64,000 nucleotides of DNA from Myxococcus eversor (GCF_010894455.1 NZ_JAAIXY010000006.1:124001-188000), one strand, 5' to 3'. Shown: positions 19,760 to 30,189, counted from the first letter of the stretch. Made by a program: numbers and translations. The notes: a model not told the origin generated them from the letters alone.

Positions 19760-21244
19760 ATGGCCGCAAAACTAGAATGTCCAGAGTGCAGGGGCACGGT
19801 GGAAGGGGACGACTTCCAGTGCGAGCACTGCGGGTTGCTCCTGGACCCGGAGCAGGCCAGCGGGGAGTACATCATCACCGAGCCCACCATCGTCCGGGCC
19901 CTGCTCTCTCCGCCCCAGCGCAGCAGGACCATGGAGGTGCCCAGGCCGCCCCCTCAGCGTCCAGCGGCGCACGACCTGGCCACCGCGCGCTTCACCGTGC
20001 CCATGGACGCGAACACCGTGCCCCACCTGCGCGCCGGGCTGGACATCGCGTTGCAACCCCTGCACCCGTTCGAGGCGCACATCGCGTCCTTCGTCGACGG
20101 AGTCCACGCCGTCCCCCAACTCGCGCTCGCGGCCCGGCTGCCTGAAATCGAGGTGAAGGTCGTCCTCAAGGCCCTGCTGGAGCGAGGGGTGCTGGAGTTG
20201 CACCGCGCGCCTGTCAGCCCGCCCCGGCGCAGCCGCACGGAGGAGCTTCCCCTGTTGGACGGCAGCGAGTTCCTCACCCCGGAGGCACCCGGGTTCGACG
20301 ACCTGGAGCCCTCCACGCTCCAGGAGGAGGACGCCCCCACGCTCGTCGGGGAGCGGCCCGCCATGCTCATGGCCCTGGGCGCGGAGGAGGACGACCTGTC
20401 TCCCATGGCGCTCGGCGACGAGGAGCCCCTCACGCATCCCGCTCCACGCCCCCCAAGGGCCACCGCGCCCGGCGAGCGGCCCCGCCCGAGCGCCCCGCCC
20501 ACGTCACGCCCACAGCCGACTCGCAACATGCGGCCCGCCGTCGGTCAGGCCTCTTCGCCTGGCGCTGTCGCCGAGCACGTCACCCATCCCAGCACGCCCG
20601 CGCCGCCCCCGAGAGCGCCTCAGGCCCCACCACCCTTGCCCGCCACTTCGCGCACCGGACCCGCTCCGGCGACGCGAGGAGGCCCTGGCGGGTTGGGCGG
20701 GTCGAGCCGCGTCGTCGCCCCCCTCTCCGTGACGGCCCCCGCCGTGGCGCCGCTGCCTCCTCGTCCCGCACCGGCCCCGCGCCTCACCGCGAGCTCGGCG
20801 CCCACGCTGCCCGCCGCGCCCTTCCCCTCGACGGCGAGCCCCACGCCCGCCGCCCCCGAACGCGCGCCGCGCCCCGCGCGCCCCACCCTGCCCCTGGACG
20901 CGCCCGTGCCCGTGTCGGCGACGGAGGACTTCCTCCAGCGCGCGGTGCGGCTGGAGCGTGGAGGCCACGTGGACCGCGCCATCGAGGTCCTCACCAAGGC
21001 CATCGACCAGGCACCCGAGGCCGCGGCGCTCCACAGCAAGCTCGCCCTCATCCTCGTCCACCAGCGCAAGGACTACCTCCGGGCGGCGAAGCTGCTGGAG
21101 CGCGCGGTGGAGCTGGAGCCGGGCAACACCGTCTTCCAGCAGAATCTCCTGAAGGTCACCGGACTGGCCGCGGCCTCCGCCGGTGAGCGCAAGGACCGCG
21201 GCAAGCCCGGCCTCTTCGCCCGCCTCACCGGCAAGCGGAGCTGA
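19760..21244 (+). CDS. Zinc-ribbon and TPR protein with long Pro/Ala-rich linker
   Basis: This is a 494-aa protein of unknown role. Residues 5-27 are a four-cysteine zinc ribbon (CPEC...CEHC). A winged-helix-like segment follows at about 95-150 (FEAHIASFVDGVHAVPQLALAARLPEIEVKVVLKALLERGVLEL). Residues 160-400 are Pro/Ala/Arg-rich and probably disordered. Residues 400-470 carry TPR-like helices (AVRLERGGHVDRAIEVLTKAIDQAPEAA and the next unit). The ATG at 19760 places the zinc ribbon at the start; upstream ATGs at 19724 and 19727 are possible. This composite form is common in myxobacteria, but its partners are not known to me. Confidence 0.75.
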   Translation: MAAKLECPECRGTVEGDDFQCEHCGLLLDPEQASGEYIITEPTIVRALLSPPQRSRTMEVPRPPPQRPAAHDLATARFTVPMDANTVPHLRAGLDIALQPLHPFEAHIASFVDGVHAVPQLALAARLPEIEVKVVLKALLERGVLELHRAPVSPPRRSRTEELPLLDGSEFLTPEAPGFDDLEPSTLQEEDAPTLVGERPAMLMALGAEEDDLSPMALGDEEPLTHPAPRPPRATAPGERPRPSAPPTSRPQPTRNMRPAVGQASSPGAVAEHVTHPSTPAPPPRAPQAPPPLPATSRTGPAPATRGGPGGLGGSSRVVAPLSVTAPAVAPLPPRPAPAPRLTASSAPTLPAAPFPSTASPTPAAPERAPRPARPTLPLDAPVPVSATEDFLQRAVRLERGGHVDRAIEVLTKAIDQAPEAAALHSKLALILVHQRKDYLRAAKLLERAVELEPGNTVFQQNLLKVTGLAAASAGERKDRGKPGLFARLTGKRS

Positions 21245-21256
21245 GCGGCCCGCCGC

Positions 21257-21625
21257 TCAAGGAGCGCCGTTGTCCAGCAGGCGCTCCGCCTCCTCCAGCG
21301 AGAAGGCCAGGTGCGCGTCGTAGCCCAGCTCGCGGCTGGTGCGCTCGAACAGGAGCGCCGCATCCAACGAGCGGCCCACCACCCGCACCACGCGACGGAA
21401 TCCCCGGGCCTTCGCGGCCTCCATGATTCGCCGCAACTGCGCCGTGCCCTCCGGGTCCAGCGACGTCACGCCCTTCAGGTCCGACAGCAGGTCGAACCGC
21501 GGACGCAGCCGGTCAATGGCGCGCACCGCCGCGTCACCGACGCGCTGAGCTTCGTCCTTGGCGATGTCTCCCCAGATGCGCACCACCAGTCGGTTCTTCC
21601 CGACAAGGGCCTCGACTTCAAACAC
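21257..21625 (-). CDS. STAS-like / SpoIIAA-like small protein
   Basis: The 122-aa protein has the alternating beta/alpha pattern of SpoIIAA/STAS-type domains: an N-terminal beta strand LVVRIWGDI, then RPRFDLLSDLKGVTSLDPEG, then AQLRRIMEAAKARGFRRVVRVVG and a C-terminal helix. There is no clear phosphorylatable serine at the usual site; the corresponding region reads SDLKGVTSL. A role in protein-protein signalling is possible. It is convergent with the zinc-ribbon gene (12-bp gap). Confidence 0.65.
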   Translation of the reverse strand: MFEVEALVGKNRLVVRIWGDIAKDEAQRVGDAAVRAIDRLRPRFDLLSDLKGVTSLDPEGTAQLRRIMEAAKARGFRRVVRVVGRSLDAALLFERTSRELGYDAHLAFSLEEAERLLDNGAP

Positions 21626-21725
21626 AGGGCCACGACCTCCAGGGAAAACATGCTATTCCTTGAAGCCAGTCTAATCCCGGTGTCGGGCGCGCTACCAGGT
21701 TTCGTGAACGCGTGCGGCGGAACGC

Positions 21726-22436
21726 TCAGATTTCCGCCACGCCCTCGCGCTCGGCCCAACCTTCCAGGCCGTTTGGCAGGCGGATGCGCACGAAGCGTCC
21801 GGTCTCCTCCAGGAGCCGCACCTTGAGGCCCGCGTGCACCTCGAAGATGGAGCGCGCGCCCGGCTGCGGCAGCTCGCGCGCCACCAGCGTGGGGGTCAGC
21901 ACCACCGCCTCGTGCACCGTCTCCTCCACCCATGCGTGCGCGGCCAGCAGCAGGCCCGAGGGCACCGCCACGGCGAACAACAGCGCGGCCACCACCCCCA
22001 CGCCCGTGCGACGGCCTGGCGTCAGCCACCGCCACACCAGCAGGAGCAGCAGCGCGCCCACCCAGGTGCCCAGGAAGGTCCACGCCACCACGGTGCCCTC
22101 CGTGGCCGCCGTCACGCGCGGGAGGAACTCCTCCTCCGCCGTGGCGCCCACCACCTTGTCCACCTGACGCGCGCGCGCCACCGCCAGGTTGGCCTCCAGG
22201 TCCGGCGCGCGGCCGCCCTGCTTCCGGGCCTGCTCCAGCGAGAGCACCGCCCGGCCCAGGTCTCCCCGCGCCAGGTGCGTGGTGCCCAGGTTGTAGAGGA
22301 CGTCCGCGCCGCCATGGCCGTGCGAGAGGAGCTTCTCGTAGCCCGCTTGAGCCACCGCGTAGTCCTCTCGCGCGTAGGCCTCGTTGGCTTTCAGGAAGAC
22401 GTCCTGCGCCTCTTCCGGTGAGTAGTACTCGCTCAC
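21726..22436 (-). CDS. batE: BatE: TPR protein with membrane helices and SH3-like C-terminus
   Basis: This is the last gene of the moxR-bat operon, 236 aa. The N-terminal TPR units (residues 8-80, KANEAYAREDYAVAQAGYEKLL and YNLGTTHLARGDLGRAVLSLEQA) are followed by two transmembrane helices (about 112-165). A C-terminal bacterial SH3-like domain follows (HAGLKVRLLEETGRFVRIRLPNGLEGWAERE). This layout is that of BatE. Bat proteins are thought to act in envelope stress resistance, but their chemistry is unknown. Its ATG overlaps the batD stop by 4 bases. Confidence 0.85.
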   Translation of the reverse strand: MSEYYSPEEAQDVFLKANEAYAREDYAVAQAGYEKLLSHGHGGADVLYNLGTTHLARGDLGRAVLSLEQARKQGGRAPDLEANLAVARARQVDKVVGATAEEEFLPRVTAATEGTVVAWTFLGTWVGALLLLLVWRWLTPGRRTGVGVVAALLFAVAVPSGLLLAAHAWVEETVHEAVVLTPTLVARELPQPGARSIFEVHAGLKVRLLEETGRFVRIRLPNGLEGWAEREGVAEI

Positions 22437-24292
22437 GCCCAGCCCTCCATGGCCGCGACCGCGGCATCCATCACCTTCTGTCGCGCGGCGGCATCCCCCC
22501 CGCCGCCATAGCGGCCCAAATCACAGGCCTCCAGCACGTACAGCACCCGCGCGCGACGCTCCTGCGCCACGCCCGCCGCCGTCATGCGCTCGCCAATCGC
22601 CTCGCGCGTGAGGCCAATCACCGGACCGCCCAGACGCGCGCCCAGGAAGCCGTGCAGCGCCTTCTCCACCTCGGTGTAGAAGGCCCCCGCGTCCGCCCCG
22701 GCCCGCAGCTTCTCCGCCTCCGCCAGTCGCTTGCGCGAAGCCTTCGCCTGCTGACGCCCCTTGTCCGCCTCGGAGCGCGTCGCCAGGCGGCCTCGCACGC
22801 CCCCCAGGAGCGCCGCGCCCGCCAGCAGTCCCAGCGGAGCCAGCACCAGCGGCACGAAGAAGCCCCGCTTCCACAGCGGTTCGGCCGGCGCGACGAAGCG
22901 CGCCTGGTAGCGCACCGGCCGCAGCCCACCCGACGTCAGCACGTTCTTCTGCTCGTTGGCCGAGTCCGCCACATGCGCGGACGTCGTGGGAGGCAGCGTC
23001 GCGCCGCCCGCCGCGGACTCCACCGTGACATTGATGGGGTCCGTGCTCGCGACCTCGTATTTGCGCGTGCGCGCATCGAAGAAGGGGAACTCCAACCCCG
23101 GCAGCGTGAAGTTGCCCGTGCGCTGAGGCATCACCAGGTACTCCACCACGCGGCGCCCCTGCACCCGGTTGCGCTGCGGCGTCACCTTGTCCGTCGTCGT
23201 GGGGTCATAGATTTTCAGCGCGGCGGGGCCCGTGAGCTTCGGCGGGGTGACGTTCTTCACGTTGCCCGTGCCCTCCAGGATGACCTTCACCGTGACGGGC
23301 TGGCCCAGCTCCACGCGCGTCTGCGACACGTCCACCGACAGCCGCCACTGGCCCACGTTCGCGTTGGACATGCCCGGCGGCGCCCCCGGAGGCAGCGGCG
23401 CCACCTTCACCTTGAGCCCGTTGGACACGCGGTGCACGCGGTGTCCCGCGAAGAGGAAGCCCGTCGTGATATCCGCCTCCGCCGGTGAGATGTTCAGCGT
23501 GCCCGACTTCACCGGGAAGAGCGCGCGGCGGCGCAGCAGATAGGCGCGGTACGGCACGCCGTCGACGACCTTCTGCTCGCCCGACAACTGCGTGGGACTC
23601 TCCACCTCCTCCGTCCAGAAGCCCTCCAGCTTGGGCATGGTGACGGCGTCCACGCTGGACAGGTCCACGCGCGAGTAGATGTAGAGCGACAGCGTCACCT
23701 GCTCGCCCACGAAGATTTCGTCCCGGTCCAGGCTCGAGCGCAGGAACAGGTCCGAGTCCCCTCGGGGAATGGTGGGCTCGTCCTCCGGCTCGTCCGCGAA
23801 CGGGTCCGGCAGCCGCGAGGGCATCTGGGCGAAGGGGTCCGGCAGACGCTGCCGCCCGGCCTGCGCGGGAGGCGGGCCCAGCCGCCCCGGCTTCACGTCG
23901 ATGCGCACGGAGTCCGTGCGGTGCGTCTTGCCTCCCGTCGTCATCTCCGACGGAGGAATCGTCAGCTTCCCCGCGCGATTGGCCCGCATCACCAGCACGT
24001 ACTTGGTGACGTCCTGGATGTTGGCGGGACCCCCACCGGACCAGGAGACGGAGCGCTGCGTGCTGCGCGAGCTGTTGACGACCTCGAAGTCGTCCGACGC
24101 CGGCAATTTCACCTTGGCGTCGGCGGGGGCATCCACCGTCACCACCGTGAGCAGGAAGGTGTCCTCGCTGCCCACCTCCTCGCGGTTCACCGTCTGGTAG
24201 AACTCGAGGCCCGCCGCCCACGCCGGCGCCGAGGCCAGCAGGGCCAGCCCGACGAGCACCGCCACGGGGCCGCTGCTACCAGTCCTTCTCAT
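22433..24292 (-). CDS. batD: BatD family protein
   Basis: This is a 619-aa envelope protein with an N-terminal signal peptide (residues 1-27, ending APAWA), a large periplasmic region of repeated beta-sandwich domains, and one transmembrane helix near 485-505 (FVPLVLAPLGLLAGAALLGG). A C-terminal cytoplasmic helical domain follows. The beta domains carry the oxygen-tolerance-like pattern of the BatD family (VTLSLYIYSR, LGQPVTVKVILEGTGNVKNV). It overlaps batC by 17 bp and batE by 4 bp. Confidence 0.9.
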   Translation of the reverse strand: MRRTGSSGPVAVLVGLALLASAPAWAAGLEFYQTVNREEVGSEDTFLLTVVTVDAPADAKVKLPASDDFEVVNSSRSTQRSVSWSGGGPANIQDVTKYVLVMRANRAGKLTIPPSEMTTGGKTHRTDSVRIDVKPGRLGPPPAQAGRQRLPDPFAQMPSRLPDPFADEPEDEPTIPRGDSDLFLRSSLDRDEIFVGEQVTLSLYIYSRVDLSSVDAVTMPKLEGFWTEEVESPTQLSGEQKVVDGVPYRAYLLRRRALFPVKSGTLNISPAEADITTGFLFAGHRVHRVSNGLKVKVAPLPPGAPPGMSNANVGQWRLSVDVSQTRVELGQPVTVKVILEGTGNVKNVTPPKLTGPAALKIYDPTTTDKVTPQRNRVQGRRVVEYLVMPQRTGNFTLPGLEFPFFDARTRKYEVASTDPINVTVESAAGGATLPPTTSAHVADSANEQKNVLTSGGLRPVRYQARFVAPAEPLWKRGFFVPLVLAPLGLLAGAALLGGVRGRLATRSEADKGRQQAKASRKRLAEAEKLRAGADAGAFYTEVEKALHGFLGARLGGPVIGLTREAIGERMTAAGVAQERRARVLYVLEACDLGRYGGGGDAAARQKVMDAAVAAMEGWA

Positions 24293-25268
24293 TGGCCTTC
24301 CTCGGCTTCTTCTTCTGCTGGAAACGCCAGAGCTGGAGATTCTTCTCGTTCTGCTTCATCGCATCCAGCAGGCGTTCCGCCTCCTGCCGGTCCAGCTCCG
24401 ATGGACTCACTCCACCATCCGCGCGCGAGTCTTCCGCGTCACCCTCGGACTCGCTGCCCCCATCCGTCCCACCGTCCTTCGGGTCGCCCTCGCCGTCATC
24501 CTGACCGCCGTCGGAGCCGCCGTCGCTGCCGCCATCACCCTTCTGCGGAGGACCCTCCTGCCCGCCGTCGCCACCATCCGCGCCGCCGTCTCCACCACCG
24601 TCCGCGCCGCCATCTCCCCCGCCATCCGCGCCACCGTCAGCGCCGCCATCGGCACCACCGTCCGAGCCACCATCCTCACCTCCGTCGGTGCCCCCTCCAT
24701 CCACGGGACTCCCGCCGTCCGCCTTGGTGCCGCCGTCCTCGCCACCGTCGGGTTTCCCGCCATCCGTGCCGGAGTCCCCCCCGCCATCCGAGCCACCATC
24801 CGCCGAGCTGTCCTGCGGCGGAGGAAGGTTGCGCAGCACCACCTCGTAGTTGTGCCGGGCCTGCATGTCCTGCGGGTCCAGGGTCAGCGCGCGTCGGTAG
24901 GACTTCAGCGCCTCCACCCTGTCGCCCGTCGTCGCGGCCAGGTTGCCCAGGTTGTACCAGGCCTTCTGTCGCAGGTCGGGACGGTTGGACTCCGTCACAC
25001 CTCGGAAGACCTCCTGCGCATCCTTCACCCGGCCCAGCTTCGCCAGCGCGTCGCCCCGGTTGAAGTCCACCGCCGGGTCATTCGGGCGCTCCTTCTTCGC
25101 GTCCTCGAACGCCTTCAGCGCCTCCTCGTAGCGGCCCGCCAGATACGCCTCGCGGCCCTGCTGAACCCGCGGATGGTCTCTCTCCAGCGGCCCCGCGCCG
25201 AACGACGACAGCGGCAGGACAACGCACGCCACGCACACCAGCAACCGCGCCCCGAGGCTCGCCCTCAT
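24276..25268 (-). CDS. batC: BatC: TPR protein with a long Asp-Gly-Gly repeat tract
   Basis: This 330-aa exported protein has a signal peptide (1-25), three TPR motifs (about 32-140), then a very unusual tract at residues 157-286 built almost entirely from DGG, ADGG, SDGG and EDGG units. A C-terminal segment (about 287-330) follows, including LDRQEAERLLDAMKQNEKNLQLWRF, a helix found at the end of BatC-type proteins. The repeat is acidic and may bind divalent cations; that is inference. The ATG at 25268 overlaps the batB stop by 4 bases. Confidence 0.88.
   Translation of the reverse strand: MRASLGARLLVCVACVVLPLSSFGAGPLERDHPRVQQGREAYLAGRYEEALKAFEDAKKERPNDPAVDFNRGDALAKLGRVKDAQEVFRGVTESNRPDLRQKAWYNLGNLAATTGDRVEALKSYRRALTLDPQDMQARHNYEVVLRNLPPPQDSSADGGSDGGGDSGTDGGKPDGGEDGGTKADGGSPVDGGGTDGGEDGGSDGGADGGADGGADGGGDGGADGGGDGGADGGDGGQEGPPQKGDGGSDGGSDGGQDDGEGDPKDGGTDGGSESEGDAEDSRADGGVSPSELDRQEAERLLDAMKQNEKNLQLWRFQQKKKPRKANEKDW
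24411..24800 (-). repeat. DGG-coding repeat tract within batC
   Basis: This is about 390 bp of degenerate 9- to 12-base repeats that encode (A/S/E/G)DGG units, in frame throughout. The low complexity makes length variation between strains likely. Confidence 0.85.
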
Positions 25269-26323
25269 GACGACCTCCCGCGCGTGGACGGCAGCAACAT
25301 CATTCCCAGCGCGAGCAGCACCAGTCCGGGAATGGCGAAGGACTGGAAGCGCTCGTCGTAGCGGACGGTGACTCGACTCTCGAGTTCGCTCTTCTGCATC
25401 TGGTCGATGCGCTCCACCACCTGGCTCATCGCCACGCCACGCGGCTGGAAGAAGAAGGCCCCACCCGTGGCCTCCGCGATGGCCGTCAGCCCCGCGCGGT
25501 CCAGGCGCGTAATCACCGTGTCGCCCGCCGGGTCCTTCTTGTAGTCCGCGAACTCGCCGCGCCTGTCGTAGACGGGAATGGGCTCACCGGACTCGGAGCC
25601 CACGCCCACCGCCAGCACCTGGACGCCCGCTTCCTTCAGCGCATCGGTGGACTCGCCCACCTCGCCGACGAGGTCCTCGCCGTCCGACAGCAGCACCACC
25701 ACGCGCTCCTTCGAGCCGCGGTCCGCGTTCTCCAGCACCTGGCTGGCGAGCCGCAACGCAGCGCCCACGTTGGTGCCGCCCTGGGGCATGACCTCCGGGT
25801 CCACCGCGCGCAAGAACAGCTTCACCGCCGAGTAGTCCGACGTCAGCGGCGACTGGATGAACGCATCCCCCGCGAAGACAACGAGACCCACGCGGTCGCC
25901 CTTCAGCTCGTCCAGGAGCGTCGTCAGCTCCAGCTTGGCGCGCTCCAGCCGGCTGGGCTGCACGTCGCGCGCGAGCATGGACTTGGACGCATCCAGCGCC
26001 ACCACCACGTCGATGCCGCGCCGCTTCGTCAGCTCGCTCTTGGTGCCACACTGCGGCTGCGCCAGCGCGAAGCCGAACAGCGCCAGCCCCAGGCCATACA
26101 GGCTTGCCTGCGAGGTCGGACGCCACACGGAGATGCCCGGCGTGAAGCGCTCCGCGTGCCGCTCATGCAGCACCGCGCGGACCCGCGAGCGGCGCCGCAG
26201 CGACAGCGTCAGCGCGAGCAGGCCCAGCAGCAGGCCCACCAACACGAGGCCCAGATACAGCGGCTGGGCGATTCCCGCCTGATAGCCGAGCAGGGTGAAG
26301 CGCCAGGGTTCCACGGGCGTCAC
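25265..26323 (-). CDS. batB: BatB: membrane-anchored VWA domain protein
   Basis: This 352-aa protein has two N-terminal transmembrane helices (about 15-45 and 72-90), a von Willebrand factor A domain and a C-terminal helix (FAIPGLVLLALGMMLLP). The metal-ion-dependent adhesion site is intact, with DASKS at D111, S113 and S115, then the TNVG threonine and SDGED. The domain faces the periplasm. It overlaps batA and batC by 4 bases each and is typically paired with BatA. Confidence 0.93.
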   Translation of the reverse strand: MTPVEPWRFTLLGYQAGIAQPLYLGLVLVGLLLGLLALTLSLRRRSRVRAVLHERHAERFTPGISVWRPTSQASLYGLGLALFGFALAQPQCGTKSELTKRRGIDVVVALDASKSMLARDVQPSRLERAKLELTTLLDELKGDRVGLVVFAGDAFIQSPLTSDYSAVKLFLRAVDPEVMPQGGTNVGAALRLASQVLENADRGSKERVVVLLSDGEDLVGEVGESTDALKEAGVQVLAVGVGSESGEPIPVYDRRGEFADYKKDPAGDTVITRLDRAGLTAIAEATGGAFFFQPRGVAMSQVVERIDQMQKSELESRVTVRYDERFQSFAIPGLVLLALGMMLLPSTRGRSS

Positions 26324-27330
26324 GGAAAGACCCTCAGGAAGGTCGCGCGCAGGAGCAACTCCAGCGCGGCGAGACCAAAGGCGGCCAGGAGGAACGGATG
26401 GAACTCCTCACGGTACGTCGCGGACGCGCCACCCTCCATCAGCTTGGAGCGCTCCAGCGAGTCGAGCACCTTCTGGAGTCCCCGGCGCAGTCCCTCGGGG
26501 TCGGTGGCGCGGTAGTACTCGCCGCCCGTGCGGTCCGCGATGTCCTGCATCAGCTCCGGGTTGATGGGAATCTCCGTCTCGCGCCACACGGTGTTGCCGA
26601 ACAGGTCGGTCCCCTGCGGGAAGGGCACCTTGCCGCCCTTGCCCACCAGGATGGTGTAGATGGGCACATGGAGCGCCTGCGCCATGTTCGCGGAGTCCAT
26701 GGGGGACAGCTTCCCCGCGTTGTTGTCGCCGTCCGTAATCAGCACCACGACGCGGCTCTTCGCCTCCGAGTCCCGCAGGCGGTTGAGCGACGTGGCGAGC
26801 GCGTCACCAATCGCCGTGCCGTCCTCCAGCACGCGGGTGCGCAGCTGCTTGATGACCTCCTTCAGCACGCCGTAGTCCAACGTCAGCGGCGCCTGCGTGT
26901 ACGCCGCGCCCGCGAAGACGACCAGGCCGATGCGGTCATTCACGCGGTTGGCGATGAACTCGCTGAGCACTTCCTTCGCGACATGCAGGCGATTCTGCGG
27001 ACGGAAGTCGCCCGCCTCCATGGAGGTGGACAGGTCCAACGCCACCACGATGTCGATGCCCTCCACCGACAAGTCCCGCACGCGCGAGTCGCGCACCTGG
27101 GGCCGGGCGATGGCGAGCACCGCCGCCGCGACGGCCACCGCGCGCAAGAGCGGCAGGAGCGGCAGCATGTACGTGCGCAGGCCCTTGCCACTTCGGGCGA
27201 ACACGTTCGCCGCGGAGAAGCGCAGGGGTGCGCGGTTGCGACGCTCCCGCCACGCCTGCACCAGCAGGAGCGGCACGAGCAGCAGTCCCCAGAGCGCCTC
27301 GGGGTTATTGAACGCGGGGAGCGGCGGCAT
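26320..27330 (-). CDS. batA: BatA: membrane-anchored VWA domain protein
   Basis: This 336-aa paralogue of the neighbouring BatB carries transmembrane helices at the N-terminus (about 10-25 and 55-77) and C-terminus, around a VWA domain. The MIDAS motif is DLSTS (D99, S101, S103), with DGTAIG and ITDGDNNAG completing the site. It overlaps the upstream DUF4381-like gene by 26 bp. Two MIDAS-competent VWA proteins in tandem are standard in moxR-bat operons. Confidence 0.93.
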   Translation of the reverse strand: MPPLPAFNNPEALWGLLLVPLLLVQAWRERRNRAPLRFSAANVFARSGKGLRTYMLPLLPLLRAVAVAAAVLAIARPQVRDSRVRDLSVEGIDIVVALDLSTSMEAGDFRPQNRLHVAKEVLSEFIANRVNDRIGLVVFAGAAYTQAPLTLDYGVLKEVIKQLRTRVLEDGTAIGDALATSLNRLRDSEAKSRVVVLITDGDNNAGKLSPMDSANMAQALHVPIYTILVGKGGKVPFPQGTDLFGNTVWRETEIPINPELMQDIADRTGGEYYRATDPEGLRRGLQKVLDSLERSKLMEGGASATYREEFHPFLLAAFGLAALELLLRATFLRVFP

Positions 27331-28303
27331 TGGCGGGAGCCTGAGGCGGCGGGGGCGGAACGTAGGTCTTGTCGATGAGTTCGTAGCCGAACAGCAGCGC
27401 GTCTCGGCAGCTCTCGGGCGAGGCGTCCGCCCGGGCGTACTTCACCATGTCCGACTCGGACACGAAGCGCATCAGCTTGTCCTCGGGGAGCCCGGGCGGC
27501 GACAGCTTGCGCAGCGAGGCCATCAGCTCCGTGCTGGTGCACTCCAGCGCCTCGAAGCCGTAGCGCTCGCCCAGGTAGCCTCGGATGATTTCGGACAGGC
27601 GGAAGTAGTGGTCCTTCACGTGGCCGCGCCCTGGCAGGTTCTCCGCCTTGAGCGAGTCCAGCGCCTTGCGCGTGCGCACGTCCAACGGCAAGGGCGGCGG
27701 CAGGTTCACGTGCTTGGGGCGGTTCTTCCACCAGCGCGACAGCGCCCACGCCAACAGGCCCGCGGCGAGCGCGCCCAGCAGCGTCAGCACCAGCCGCCAC
27801 GAGCGGATGGGCACCTCCTGCGGCGGCTGGATGTCGAACAGGTCCGCGCCCTTGCCCTCCGCGTCCGGAGGCAGCGTGGCGGCCACCTCCACCTGACGGC
27901 CCGGCAGCGAGTAGTGACGCGGGCCCTCCGGCGTGGACACGTCGAACTCGAGCGGCGGCACCTGCACCGTGCCCAGCGCGAAGGCGGACAGGCGCACGGC
28001 GAACGTCGTGGTGGTGGACTCCGGCCCGTCATGACGCTGGCGCGTCTGGTCCAGGAACTCGAAGTCGCCCGTCTCCTTGGGCACCGCCAGCTCGTAGCGG
28101 TGGTCCTTCGGATGCGTGAGCACCACGTGGTAGGTGAACGGGTCGCCGATGCGGACCTGCTGCGGCTCCACGCGCACCGACACGTCCAGGGGCTGCGTCA
28201 CCTCGTGCGCGGGCGCGCCGGGGGGAGTCGGCTGGGCCTGGGCCCCCGCCGGAAGCGTCCCCAGGCACAGCAGCACCGCGAGCAGGGCCATCCACCGGCT
28301 CAT
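27305..28303 (-). CDS. DUF4381-like membrane protein of the moxR-bat operon
   Basis: This 332-aa exported protein has a signal peptide (1-23, ending AGAQA), a periplasmic beta-rich domain (about 35-155) resembling one BatD repeat, and one transmembrane helix near 170-190 (LVLTLLGALAAGLLAWALS). The C-terminal helical domain contains HYFRLSEIIRGYLGERYGFEALECTSTELM, the pattern of DUF4381-type proteins. The C-terminus is Pro/Ala-rich. It overlaps DUF58 upstream by 4 bp and batA downstream. Confidence 0.82.
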   Translation of the reverse strand: MSRWMALLAVLLCLGTLPAGAQAQPTPPGAPAHEVTQPLDVSVRVEPQQVRIGDPFTYHVVLTHPKDHRYELAVPKETGDFEFLDQTRQRHDGPESTTTTFAVRLSAFALGTVQVPPLEFDVSTPEGPRHYSLPGRQVEVAATLPPDAEGKGADLFDIQPPQEVPIRSWRLVLTLLGALAAGLLAWALSRWWKNRPKHVNLPPPLPLDVRTRKALDSLKAENLPGRGHVKDHYFRLSEIIRGYLGERYGFEALECTSTELMASLRKLSPPGLPEDKLMRFVSESDMVKYARADASPESCRDALLFGYELIDKTYVPPPPPQAPANAAAPRVQ

Positions 28304-29181
28304 GCCGCCATCCTCCGGGCCCGCGCGCGGAAGAACTGCGCGAGCGCCTTGCCGTGGTCATCTCCGGCGCGCAGCTCCACGTGGTCCAGCTCCAGCTTCT
28401 TGAAGAGCTTGCGGCGCTCGTCGCGCGCGCCCTGCATCGCCCGGGCATAGCGGCCGCGCACGCCCGGGTCGCTCGTGTCCACGACGAAGCGCGCTCCCGT
28501 CTCCGGGTCCTCCATCTCCACCAGCCCCAGGCGCGGGAAGGCCTCCTCGAACGGGTCCTCCACCACCACCGGGACGAGGTCGTGTTTGCGCCCCACCAGT
28601 CGCAGCGGCTTCTCGTAGTCGCGCGCCTGGAAGTCGGAGACGAGGAAGGTGACGGCCTTCCGCTTCGCCACCTGCGTCAGGTACGTCAGGCCGGTGGACA
28701 GGTTGGTCCCCTTGCCCACCGGCTGGAAGGTGAGGATGTCGCTCACCAGGCGCAGCACGTGCGTGCGGCCCTTGCGCGGCGGCACCACCTTCTCCACCCG
28801 GTCCGAGAAGAGGATGAGCCCCACCCGGTCGTTGTTGGCGATGGCGCTGAAGGCAATCTGCGCGGCGACCTCGGCGGCGATTTCCGACTTGGTGCGCTCG
28901 CGCGAGCCGAACTCCTTGGAGGCGGACACGTCGACCAGGAGCATCACCGTCAGCTCGCGCTCCTCGGTGAAGACCTTGACGTAGGCCTCGTTCATGCGCG
29001 CGGTGACGTTCCAGTCGATGATGCGAATCTCATCCCCGGGCTGGTACTGCCGCACCTCGGAGAAGGCCATGCCCCGGCCCTTGAAGACCGAGTGGTACTG
29101 GCCCGCGAGCATGTCGGAGACCACCTTGCGGGTGCGAATCTCCAGCTTGCGGATGCGGCGGATGAGGTCCTTGGGCAGCAC
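28300..29181 (-). CDS. DUF58 (VWA-like) protein
   Basis: This 293-aa protein has no membrane segment. The N-terminus contains the DUF58 hallmark GQYHSVFKGRGMAFSEVRQYQPGDEIRIIDWNVTAR. The C-terminal half is a VWA-like fold with DVSASKEFG as a MIDAS-like site. DUF58 proteins are regular partners of MoxR ATPases and act in their chaperone-like complexes. It lies 18 bp after moxR and overlaps the next gene by 4 bp. Confidence 0.93.
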   Translation of the reverse strand: MLPKDLIRRIRKLEIRTRKVVSDMLAGQYHSVFKGRGMAFSEVRQYQPGDEIRIIDWNVTARMNEAYVKVFTEERELTVMLLVDVSASKEFGSRERTKSEIAAEVAAQIAFSAIANNDRVGLILFSDRVEKVVPPRKGRTHVLRLVSDILTFQPVGKGTNLSTGLTYLTQVAKRKAVTFLVSDFQARDYEKPLRLVGRKHDLVPVVVEDPFEEAFPRLGLVEMEDPETGARFVVDTSDPGVRGRYARAMQGARDERRKLFKKLELDHVELRAGDDHGKALAQFFRARARRMAA

Positions 29182-29199
29182 GGGGCGCTCGTCGGGCGG

Positions 29200-30189
<990 letters not shown>

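Noticed and set aside
24411..24800. Possible CRISPR or satellite array
   Set aside because: The repeats are in frame and degenerate and encode DGG units of BatC; there are no spacers.
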